Shown here piece after piece: positions 1 through 5,811 of a stretch of 7,233 nt of DNA. The stretch comes from Thalassolituus sp. GTDB taxonomy: Bacteria; Pseudomonadota; Gammaproteobacteria; Pseudomonadales; Oceanobacteraceae. The translations under genes were made by a program, and so were the position numbers. The stretch's first letter is position 1. Each line of letters opens with the position of its first letter. The stretch is from assembly GCA_029212275.1 (NCBI GenBank), contig JARGOI010000011.1, forward strand, positions 11,929-19,161, written 5' to 3'. The notes under the pieces were generated by a model, which saw only the letters and a program-made list of their open reading frames with translations, was not told the origin of the DNA and did no database searches.

Positions 1-89
1 CGTTCCTCTAGCAAGGCTTGCCATTCACTAAATTGAACATCATCCATCGCTGGAAGTTTATTCACAGGCCATGTCACCGCTGTATGCAT
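1..89 (-). CDS. pilK: PilK-like CheR-type protein methyltransferase, N-terminal fragment
   Basis: Only the first 29 codons and part of the next are inside the window; the gene runs off the left edge. The start ATG is at 89-87, preceded by an AAGGA ribosome binding site (103-99) with 9 bases between. The peptide begins MHTAVTWPVNKLPAMDD and continues with QFSEWQALLEER. The 'F..W..LLEER' pattern is the first helix of the CheR N-terminal domain as seen in PilK, where it normally leads into a TG motif. PilK would transfer methyl groups from S-adenosylmethionine to glutamates of the receptor PilJ in the cytoplasm and so tune adaptation of the pilus chemosensory pathway. Its place directly after pilJ is the Pseudomonas order pilG-pilH-pilI-pilJ-pilK-chpA. 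The call rests on a short peptide plus position. Some relatives lack pilK and go straight to chpA, but this N-terminus does not look like an Hpt domain. Confidence 0.72.
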   Translation of the reverse strand, partial: MHTAVTWPVNKLPAMDDVQFSEWQALLEE

Positions 90-101
90 AAGATGAAATC
101 C

Positions 102-147
102 TTACTAATTCTTAGCCGTTGTTATTAATAACTAAGAGGCTTAGTAA
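102..147 (-). repeat. Imperfect inverted repeat across the pilJ-pilK junction
   Basis: TTACTAA (102-108) pairs with TTAGTAA (141-147), and TCTTAG (110-115) pairs with CTAAGA (132-137). This gives a 13-bp stem with a 1x3 internal loop and a 16-base AT-rich apical loop. Read on the transcribed (minus) strand, the first arm contains the pilJ stop codon (143-141), and the second arm ends on the first two bases of the pilK AAGGA ribosome binding site. The loop region also includes a perfect palindrome, GTTATTAATAAC (121-132). There is no U-tract, so it does not look like an intrinsic terminator. A role in coupling pilK translation to pilJ, or in RNA processing, is inference. Confidence 0.45.
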
Positions 148-2204
148 TTAGTATCCGATAAGGGACCGTCCGGTAACTTAAAGCCGGCAACCGATTCTCT
201 CAACATGTTCGCCATATCCGCCAAGTTACCAATGGATTTCGCAGTCGCCGTGGTACCGGACGATGTCTGCGAGGTGATTTCTTGGATCACATTCATCGTA
301 TTCGAAATATGACCGGCCGAAGACGCTTGCTGACGAGCAGCGTTAGAGATGTTTTGAATCAGCTCAGCTAAGTTTTTCGATACGTTCTCAATTTCTTCCA
401 AGGCAACACCCGCGTCTTGGGCCAAGCGGGCACCACGCACTACTTCCGTGGTGGTTTGCTCCATTGAAATAACCGCTTCGTTGGTATCGTTTTGAATGGT
501 TTTCACCAAGGCTTCAATTTGTTTAGTCGCCGCAGCAGAACGCTCAGCTAAGCGTTGAACTTCATCAGCAACCACCGCAAAACCACGACCGGCATCGCCC
601 GCCATAGACGCTTGAATCGCCGCGTTCAACGACAAAATATTAGTTTGATCTGCAATGTCGGTGATTAACGATACGATATCACCAATTTCTTGCGAAGATT
701 CACCCAAACGCTTTATTCGTTTTGATGTTTCTTGAATTTGCTCACGAATGTTGTCCATGCCATTAATGGTGGCCTGTACTACTTCTGCACCTTTATTTGC
801 GATAGCAACCGAACGTTCGGCAACGGCAGACGATTCAGAAGCGTTAGCTGACACTTGGTCAATCGACACTGCCATTTCGTTAATGGCTGCAGAAGCGCCA
901 GCAATTTCTTGTGCCTGATGCTCAGAAGCTTCCGCCAAATGCATAGCGGTTGCTTGGGTCTCTTGCGCGGCAGACGACACTTGTACCGCCGTATCATTAA
1001 TTGCAGATACTAACGAGCGCATTTGGTCGATCGCAAAGTTGATCGCATCCGCAATCGCACCAGTGAAGTCTTCCGATACCGTTGCAGAAGCTGTCAAATC
1101 ACCGTCGGCCAAATCGGCAATTTCGTCCAACAGTCGTAAAATAGCAACTTGGTTTTGATCGTTCTGAGCTCGCGTAGTGAGCTCGCGCTTTTCGGTTTGT
1201 TCTTGCTGATTTTTACTGTCACGAATCAAACGCAAACCAAGCACAATCAACAAAATCAACGCAGCGGCGGCACAAGCATAGCCAATAAATTGAAAAAACA
1301 ATCGATCGTCAGCATTCTGTTGAATTGCCTCGGTCAAGTTCGAAGTTTCTTTCAATAACTGTGGAGACTGATTAAATATATTGTCCGACGCTTCACGCAC
1401 GGCGAATAGTTGTGGTGATGTCTCAATAATTTCATCAACAGAACCCGATACAAATTCGAATAATTCGGAGACTTCCCCCAAAGAGGCACGCGCTTCTTCG
1501 TCGGTGACTCGCTCGATGTCCATGGTTGAATCACCCTGAATCATGCCATTAAGCACGCGGCCAAAAAGCGCCGCATCACGCTGAAAAGAATCCGCTGCCA
1601 TGACCGCATCAGCACCGCCATCCAACACATTGCGCACTGAGCGTACGATACGTTCCGCTAACCACGATTGACGCTGGGCCATAGCAACCTGAGGAGCTGC
1701 AGCATTGCCTTCAACTAAAATATCGACAATATCATCGTATTCCACTTGTAACTGAGGGATTGTTTCGGCTAATAAATCGGCAACTTCGTGAACAGACAAA
1801 ATGACTTTTTCGGCTTCAATAATGCGATCGGCATCGACTTCCACATCTTGCCAAAGGGCCTCAACACCGGATGCCAGTGCAACGTCCGCAGGCGGCAAGC
1901 CCGTCTCTTTATTACCATCTCTTAGGTAACCCCAACGCTGAGCAAAATCATTACGGGCAATACTCAATTGTCCAAACGCGCCGGGCTGACCACCTGCGGC
2001 TTCTACAGCGTTTTTAGCCAACTCTTGAGAAAGAACACGCAACTCACCAGCATGCTCAATGTATTTTTCATCTTTATTGGCCAACAAATTGGCCCATATG
2101 GTGAGACCAATAAAGGCCAACAAGAAAATCACCAGTAGACCAATCAACCGTGAGTTTTGTGGACCTTGTAATGTAGATAACTCACTCTTTTTTCTGTTAC
2201 TCAT
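141..2204 (-). CDS. pilJ: Type IV pilus methyl-accepting chemotaxis receptor PilJ
   Basis: This is the inner-membrane receptor of the Pil-Chp system; it feeds surface or pilus-derived signals to the ChpA kinase through PilI. I place the start at the ATG at 2204 (687 aa), because AGGTGG lies 7 bases upstream. An in-frame ATG at 2228 would add eight residues (MRKQGGNG) but has no evident ribosome binding site. In 687-residue numbering, a first membrane helix lies near residues 20-41 and a second near 305-326. Between them is the PilJ-type periplasmic region, with two related helices, 'ELRVLSQELAKNA' (about 54-66) and 'RQSWLAERIVRSV' (about 179-191). The stretch after the second helix ('LLDEIADLADGDLT') is HAMP-like. 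The signalling-tip motif GRGFAVVADEVQRLAERS begins near 539. The cytoplasmic half is almost identical to P. aeruginosa PilJ (682 aa) as I remember it. The gene sits between pilI and pilK, 67 bases after pilI. Confidence 0.97.
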   Translation of the reverse strand: MSNRKKSELSTLQGPQNSRLIGLLVIFLLAFIGLTIWANLLANKDEKYIEHAGELRVLSQELAKNAVEAAGGQPGAFGQLSIARNDFAQRWGYLRDGNKETGLPPADVALASGVEALWQDVEVDADRIIEAEKVILSVHEVADLLAETIPQLQVEYDDIVDILVEGNAAAPQVAMAQRQSWLAERIVRSVRNVLDGGADAVMAADSFQRDAALFGRVLNGMIQGDSTMDIERVTDEEARASLGEVSELFEFVSGSVDEIIETSPQLFAVREASDNIFNQSPQLLKETSNLTEAIQQNADDRLFFQFIGYACAAAALILLIVLGLRLIRDSKNQQEQTEKRELTTRAQNDQNQVAILRLLDEIADLADGDLTASATVSEDFTGAIADAINFAIDQMRSLVSAINDTAVQVSSAAQETQATAMHLAEASEHQAQEIAGASAAINEMAVSIDQVSANASESSAVAERSVAIANKGAEVVQATINGMDNIREQIQETSKRIKRLGESSQEIGDIVSLITDIADQTNILSLNAAIQASMAGDAGRGFAVVADEVQRLAERSAAATKQIEALVKTIQNDTNEAVISMEQTTTEVVRGARLAQDAGVALEEIENVSKNLAELIQNISNAARQQASSAGHISNTMNVIQEITSQTSSGTTATAKSIGNLADMANMLRESVAGFKLPDGPLSDTNY

Positions 2205-2241
2205 GCCGTTCCCACCTTGTTTGCGCATGAAATAATCCGTT

Positions 2242-2265
2242 ATGACAGATTATTATTATTGTCAT
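2242..2265 (-). repeat. Short inverted repeat with ATT/AAT run between pilI and pilJ
   Basis: ATGACA (2242-2247) and TGTCAT (2260-2265) form a perfect 6-bp inverted repeat around a 12-base loop made mostly of ATT triplets. It lies in the short pilI-pilJ gap. On the transcribed strand it begins with an ATG that opens a 22-codon reading frame ending at 2197, overlapping the preferred pilJ start by 8 bases. The stem is weak and lacks a U-tract, so it is not a terminator. A role in pilJ translation is possible but unproven. Confidence 0.3.
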
Positions 2266-2271
2266 TCGCCG

Positions 2272-2817
2272 TTACACAGCAATATTAAGAAATCCTTGAG
2301 ATTCGAGCAGGTCAGCGAAACGAAATACAGGCCATACTTTGTCGTCACGCTCAAACCCGGTTGCAACATAATCTTTTACGTCGTCATCTAAGGCGTTTAA
2401 TTCCAATTCCGAGGTTACCGGAAAGCTTTGCATACCTAACACCGCGTCCACCAAAAACCCCACGGCATAGTCGTCTTTTTCAACTACCAGTACACGCTGA
2501 CTGCGAGGTGCATTACGAATGGGCTGACTTAGCAAACCGGCTAAATTCATGATCGATACCAAGCGTCCGCGCACATTGGCGACACCCAGTACCCACTGTT
2601 TAACGCCAGGAATTCGTGTCACTTTAGGTAATTGTAATATTTCAGTCACTTCACTCATGGAAGCAACGAATTGCTGCTCGCCCAGTAGAAACCCTACACC
2701 ACGCCAAGAATCGCCCAACGCCGCTTTTTTGGGCAACGCACGAGCGTGCTGGCGACAGCGCTGTTCTATCTCTAGTAGTTGTTGAAAAGGCGACGTCACG
2801 TTAATGAGCCTCTTCAT
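2272..2817 (-). CDS. pilI: Type IV pilus CheW-like adaptor protein PilI
   Basis: PilI is a cytoplasmic CheW-domain scaffold that links the receptor PilJ to the kinase ChpA. The 181-residue product has a short N-terminal helix (FQQLLEIEQRC, from residue 11) and then one CheW domain from about residue 40 to the end. The most telling stretch is IPGVKQWVLGVANVRGRL (69-86), the CheW receptor/kinase-binding signature, followed by IMNL. The C-terminus GFLNIAV closely resembles the end of P. aeruginosa PilI. The ATG at 2817 overlaps the 3' end of pilH by 17 bases and has no clear ribosome binding site. A GTG at 2799-2797 has AAGAGG nine bases upstream, lies two bases beyond the pilH stop codon, and would give a 175-aa protein starting MTSPFQQLLE. 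It may be the true start. Either way, translation is probably coupled to pilH. Confidence 0.94.
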   Translation of the reverse strand: MKRLINVTSPFQQLLEIEQRCRQHARALPKKAALGDSWRGVGFLLGEQQFVASMSEVTEILQLPKVTRIPGVKQWVLGVANVRGRLVSIMNLAGLLSQPIRNAPRSQRVLVVEKDDYAVGFLVDAVLGMQSFPVTSELELNALDDDVKDYVATGFERDDKVWPVFRFADLLESQGFLNIAV

Positions 2818-3175
2818 TAATCAAAGCACTGATTTCTTGTATCAGTCGCATTTCATCCACTGGCTTTACTAGATATCCACGAGCACCTTGACGCTTTCCC
2901 CAAACTCGATCAGTTTCTTGATCTTTTGTTGTCACAATCACTACGGGAATGTGCGCTGTATCAGGATTACGGGTTAATTGCCGAGTGGCCTGAAATCCAT
3001 TTAAACCGGGCATGACAATGTCCATCAACACCAAATCTGGGAGCTCTTGGCGAGCCATTGCAACACCATCAGCGCCATTGTCGGCGGTCAAAACTTCGTG
3101 GCTATTGCGCTCTAAAATAGATCTAAACGCCTGGATTTCAGTCGGTGAATCATCGACTACCAAAATACGCGCCAT
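2801..3175 (-). CDS. pilH: Type IV pilus response regulator PilH (single receiver domain)
   Basis: This is a 124-residue stand-alone receiver domain of the CheY type with no output domain. In P. aeruginosa, PilH is the regulator linked to pilus retraction and to damping PilG output. The acidic pair is D8-D9 (ILVVDDSP), the phosphoacceptor is D52 (LVLMDIVMPGLNGFQATRQLT), the switch threonine is T82 (VIVTTKDQET) and the conserved lysine is K104 (YLVKPVDE). The stretch VTTKDQETDRVWGKRQGARGYL is a PilH hallmark that separates it from PilG. The start ATG has AGGGGA seven bases upstream. It follows pilG by 18 bases and overlaps or abuts pilI, which fits one operon. All catalytic residues are present and the length is normal. 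Confidence 0.96.
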   Translation of the reverse strand: MARILVVDDSPTEIQAFRSILERNSHEVLTADNGADGVAMARQELPDLVLMDIVMPGLNGFQATRQLTRNPDTAHIPVVIVTTKDQETDRVWGKRQGARGYLVKPVDEMRLIQEISALINEEAH

Positions 3176-3193
3176 GATATATTCCCCTTTAAC

Positions 3194-3577
3194 TTATTGC
3201 TTCACATGCAGACGGATCGAGCTTAATAACTCGTCTTTGCTAAACGGTTTGGTCAGATATTCATCCGATCCAACAATGCGCCCTTTCGCCTTATCAAAAA
3301 GACCATCTTTACTTGATAACATAATGACGGGGGTCGATTTGAAACGAGAGTTATTTTTGATAAGCGCACATGTTTGATAGCCATCTAAGCGTGGCATCAT
3401 AATGTCGACAAAAATAATATCTGGATTACTGTCAGCGATTTTGGATAAGGCGTCAAATCCATCGTTCGCAGTGAATACCTTACAACCGACCTTAGTGAGC
3501 AGCGTTTCAGCTGTTCTGCGGATGGTCTTACTGTCATCGATTACCATGACTTTTATATCTTGAAAATTATCGTCCAT
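3194..3577 (-). CDS. pilG: Type IV pilus response regulator PilG (single receiver domain)
   Basis: This is a 127-residue CheY-like receiver domain and the first gene of the leftward pil-chp operon. PilG is phosphorylated by ChpA and promotes pilus extension and, in P. aeruginosa, cAMP signalling. A short N-terminal extension (MDDNFQDIK) precedes the acidic pair D14-D15 (VMVIDDSKTIRRTAE). The phosphoacceptor is D58 (IIFVDIMMPRLDGYQTC), the switch residue is S88 (VIMLSSKDGLFDKAKG) and the conserved lysine is K110 (YLTKPFSKDELL). The motifs DSKTIRRTAE and GLFDKAKGRIVGSDEYLTKPF are typical of PilG. The start ATG is preceded by AAAGG, with 8 bases between the AGG and the ATG. Transcription must start in the 257-bp gap shared with the divergent gshB. 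Confidence 0.96.
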   Translation of the reverse strand: MDDNFQDIKVMVIDDSKTIRRTAETLLTKVGCKVFTANDGFDALSKIADSNPDIIFVDIMMPRLDGYQTCALIKNNSRFKSTPVIMLSSKDGLFDKAKGRIVGSDEYLTKPFSKDELLSSIRLHVKQ

Positions 3578-3595
3578 TCGACAGGCCTTTACCGT

Positions 3596-3642
3596 TTTGG
3601 TAAGTATTATTGTTTTGCTGTATCAGCTAGCTATTTGGTAAG
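3596..3642. repeat. 9-bp direct repeat TTTGGTAAG upstream of pilG
   Basis: TTTGGTAAG occurs at 3596-3604 and again at 3634-3642, 38 bases apart start to start, just upstream of pilG. On the pilG-coding strand both copies read CTTACCAAA. Between them lies the 8-bp palindrome AGCTAGCT (3625-3632). Both copies lie downstream of the best -10 candidate for pilG, so they could fall in its 5' leader or act as operator half-sites. Two copies of a 9-mer in an AT-rich gap may also be chance. Confidence 0.35.
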
Positions 3643-3653
3643 CGTGAGTATTG

Positions 3654-3659
3654 ATTGTA
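3654..3659 (-). promoter_or_regulatory. Candidate -10 element for the pilG operon
   Basis: On the minus strand this reads TACAAT, five of six matches to the sigma-70 -10 consensus, in the only space available for a pilG promoter. No good -35 hexamer sits 16-18 bases upstream (the best is CTGTAA, three of six). Initiation would leave a leader of roughly 70 bases that includes the CTTACCAAA repeats. This is inference from a short match; another promoter in the gap is equally possible. Confidence 0.28.
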
Positions 3660-3792
3660 ACGAACGAATTTCATTACTTACAGGCACCCTTTAGCTTGCA
3701 GACCGTTTGCTAGCGATGAATTTGTATCACACAATCTCAGAGCAGACCAGCGCCATCATTGAAAACAGGCGCCTTTATCCCAGCGGCTAAGG

Positions 3793-3798
3793 TACACT
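3793..3798 (+). promoter_or_regulatory. Candidate -10 element for gshB
   Basis: TACACT, in the context GCTAAGGTACACTGT, matches four of six bases of the sigma-70 -10 consensus and lies about 37 bases before the gshB start. No good -35 hexamer is present at normal spacing; TTGAAA at 3759-3764 is too far upstream. A perfect palindrome AGGCGCCT (3767-3774) lies between the two. The position suits a short-leader gshB transcript, but this is a weak motif call. Confidence 0.3.
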
Positions 3799-3834
3799 GT
3801 AGCGCTATTTAGGCAATTAAGTATTGGAGAGACT

Positions 3835-4788
3835 ATGACCCTGAGACTTGGTGTAGTGATGGACCCGATTCATCAAATTCATTTTAAAAAGGACACAAGC
3901 TTAGCCTTGCTATTGGCAGCGCAACAGCGTGGCTGTGAGCTTTTCTATATGGAGCAAGCGGATCTTTCTATACAGCACGGGCAAGGTTTTGGGCGTATGG
4001 CACCTCTCTCAGTCCGTTTGGATGAGCAGGATTGGTTTACTTTGGGTGACTTCGTAGATCAGCCATTGGCTGAGCTGGATATCATTCTGATGCGCAAAGA
4101 CCCCCCATTCGACAGCGAGTTTATTTACAGTACTTATATATTAGAAAAAGCGGAGCAAGAAGGTGTGTTAGTTGCCAACAAACCGGCCAGCTTACGCGAC
4201 TGTAACGAGAAAATATTTGCCACCCAGTTTCATGACCTAATGTCGCCCACCATCGTTACGCGTCGCGCCGATTTGTTGAAGCAGTTTCACAAAGCCCATG
4301 GCGATGTCATCTTTAAGCCACTTGATGGCATGGGTGGTTCATCTATTTTTCGTCTTCGCGCAGACGATCCCAATGTCAGCGTGATCATCGAAACCTTAAC
4401 ATTGCATGGCCAGCAACAAATCATGGCGCAAAAGTTTATTCCCGACATTACTGCCGGTGACAAGCGCATATTAATGATAAACGGCGAACCAGTACCCTTT
4501 TGTTTGGCGCGGATTCCAGCATCAGGAGAAACACGTGGCAATCTTGCCGCCGGTGGACGTGGCGTCACGCAACCACTCAGCGAGCATGATCGCGCCATTG
4601 CCGAACGCATTGGCCCCGAACTGAAAAAACGGGGTTTATGGTTTGTTGGCTTAGATGTTATCGGTAATTATGTGACCGAAATTAATGTCACCAGCCCAAC
4701 CTGTGTGCGAGAGATCAGTCGTGATAGCGGTATTGATGTGGCGGGACAATTGTTGGACGTATTGATTGCGGCAAAGCAAGCTGACTGA
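3835..4788 (+). CDS. gshB: Glutathione synthetase (ATP-grasp)
   Basis: This enzyme joins gamma-glutamylcysteine and glycine using ATP, the second and last step of glutathione synthesis, in the cytoplasm. The 317-residue product has the family's usual length and architecture. An N-terminal prokaryotic GSH-synthetase domain (residues 1 to about 120) contains GVVMDPI near the start and MRKDPPFD at 86-93. The ATP-grasp domain follows, with K161 and the loop KPLDGMGGSSIF (161-172), and with D274, E282 and N284 in GLDVIG and EINVTSPTC as the expected Mg-ATP ligands. The ATG at 3835 is preceded by TTGGAGAG at good spacing. The gene is divergent from pilG across 257 bp, as in P. aeruginosa. It is followed by a strong hairpin, so it may be transcribed alone or with partial readthrough into tonB. 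Nothing is missing from the active site. Confidence 0.98.
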   Translation: MTLRLGVVMDPIHQIHFKKDTSLALLLAAQQRGCELFYMEQADLSIQHGQGFGRMAPLSVRLDEQDWFTLGDFVDQPLAELDIILMRKDPPFDSEFIYSTYILEKAEQEGVLVANKPASLRDCNEKIFATQFHDLMSPTIVTRRADLLKQFHKAHGDVIFKPLDGMGGSSIFRLRADDPNVSVIIETLTLHGQQQIMAQKFIPDITAGDKRILMINGEPVPFCLARIPASGETRGNLAAGGRGVTQPLSEHDRAIAERIGPELKKRGLWFVGLDVIGNYVTEINVTSPTCVREISRDSGIDVAGQLLDVLIAAKQAD

Positions 4789-4798
4789 TAGCGTCGGT

Positions 4799-4848
4799 TG
4801 CAGGTCTGCGCAGTGTGGACAAAAAGTCCGCAAAAGCGCAGACTTGCG
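4799..4848 (+). terminator. Two-part hairpin after gshB, possible terminator
   Basis: The outer arms 4799-4811 and 4836-4848 pair over 13 bp (two G-U pairs), with the core GTCTGCGC/GCGCAGAC perfect. Inside, GTGGAC (4815-4820) pairs with GTCCGC (4826-4831), with one G-U pair, around an AAAAA loop. Internal loops of 3 and 4 bases separate the two helices. It begins 11 bases after the gshB stop codon. The sequence after it (GTTTATCATTTATT) is T-rich but broken, so termination may be partial. The structure itself is clear; its function as a gshB terminator is inferred. Confidence 0.6.
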
Positions 4849-4911
4849 CCGTTTATCATTTATTAAAAAGTATTAGAGTCACTGCTTGGCTCACCGAACA
4901 AAGAGTCATTA

Positions 4912-5811
4912 ATGCCTGATTCAAACGTCACAAAGTCACCGGTTTCCAGTACAGATCGCCTGATGTTTGCGATGTTTATTGCGATAATCCTGCATCTTTT
5001 CGTTGTTTACGGCATTACCTTTAGCGCGCAAGAACGCGAGCCGATGGCATCGACATTAGACGTCACTTTGGTCGGCTACAAATCCAATAAAGCGCCCAAA
5101 GAAGCGGACTTTTTGGCGCAAGAAAACCAAGAGGGCAGTGGCACTTTAGACGAAGCTAAAATGCAAACGACGGACGTCGAAGCCGTTTTTCATGCCAACA
5201 GCATTCGTGAGCAAGTACAGCAGGAGCGCCAAGCGAGCGCCCCAAAAGTGGCACCAGAAACTCCAAAACAAGTCATCACCTCTACCGCCAAAAGCCCAGC
5301 GCAAAATCGACAAGAAGCGGTAGCATCCACGGATACCACCCCGCAAGAGCTGCCCGAAGGTCGTCAGCAAAGTCTGTTACAGCGCAGCTTAGAAATTGCT
5401 AGCCTGCAAGCCAAGGTCGACACCATGCGTCAAGTCTATGCCAAGCGGCCTCGTGTACAACGATTGACCGCGGCGTCTACGATGAAATCGTCTGATGCAT
5501 ACTACGTCAACAGTTGGCGTCGTGAAGTGGAAGAGATGGGCGCAATGAATTATCCCCCCGAAGCAGCACAGTGTTTCGACAATTGTAAGTTACGAATTTT
5601 GGTCAGCATCTACGCCGACGGTACCATTAATGAATTAAGAGTTTTAGAATCTTCTGGACGAAAAGTCTTGGACGATGCCGCGATACGTATTGTTCGTCTG
5701 GCTTCACCGTTTGCACCGTTCAGCGAAGAAATGCGACGTGAAACCGACGTACTTGAGATCATTCGCACCTGGTCTTTTAAAGGCAATCGCTACATATCGG
5801 AATCTGAGTAA
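4912..5811 (+). CDS. tonB3: TonB-family protein, TonB3-like, probably pilus-associated
   Basis: The 299-residue product is a TonB-like inner-membrane protein. A short cytoplasmic tail precedes one membrane helix (about 17-37, LMFAMFIAIILHLFVVYGITF). A long Gln/Ala/Glu-rich periplasmic linker follows (about 40-195). It lacks the dense Pro-Lys/Pro-Glu repeats of classical TonB and includes a helical, coiled-coil-like stretch at 152-178. The TonB C-terminal domain spans about 198-290 (YVNSWRREVEEMGAMNYPPEAA ... ADGTINELRVLESSGRKVLDDAAIRIVRLASPFAPF). The end, TDVLEIIRTWSF, is close to P. aeruginosa TonB3 (PA0406), which is needed for normal twitching motility. Cys221 and Cys225 sit in the C-terminal domain and could form a periplasmic disulphide. 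The ribosome binding site is weak (AAAGAG). The stop codon overlaps the ruvX start by one base (TAATG). I infer a pilus-related role from similarity and neighbourhood; iron transport is the alternative, but no exbB/exbD or TonB-dependent receptor is in view. Confidence 0.88.
   Translation: MPDSNVTKSPVSSTDRLMFAMFIAIILHLFVVYGITFSAQEREPMASTLDVTLVGYKSNKAPKEADFLAQENQEGSGTLDEAKMQTTDVEAVFHANSIREQVQQERQASAPKVAPETPKQVITSTAKSPAQNRQEAVASTDTTPQELPEGRQQSLLQRSLEIASLQAKVDTMRQVYAKRPRVQRLTAASTMKSSDAYYVNSWRREVEEMGAMNYPPEAAQCFDNCKLRILVSIYADGTINELRVLESSGRKVLDDAAIRIVRLASPFAPFSEEMRRETDVLEIIRTWSFKGNRYISESE

Noticed and set aside
121..132. Perfect palindrome GTTATTAATAAC as a possible operator
   Set aside because: It sits in an AT-rich loop of the pilJ-pilK inverted repeat, where such palindromes arise easily; no promoter is expected there, so I do not call it a binding site.
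2361..2785. Two plus-strand open frames (63 and 78 codons) opposite pilI
   Set aside because: Both are antisense to the CheW domain of PilI and show low-complexity Arg/Pro/Thr-rich translations typical of shadow frames.
3012..3377. Open frame of 121 codons on the plus strand across pilH and pilG
   Set aside because: It lies antisense to two well-supported response-regulator genes and their gap, has no recognisable motif, and its composition follows from the codons on the opposite strand.
3578..3834. Possible small RNA gene in the pilG-gshB gap
   Set aside because: I found no clear promoter plus terminator pair inside the gap; the only structures are short palindromes and the direct repeat.
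4287..4610. Open frame of 107 codons on the minus strand within gshB
   Set aside because: Its reading is wholly explained by the conserved ATP-grasp coding sequence on the other strand, and it has no ribosome binding site or family resemblance.
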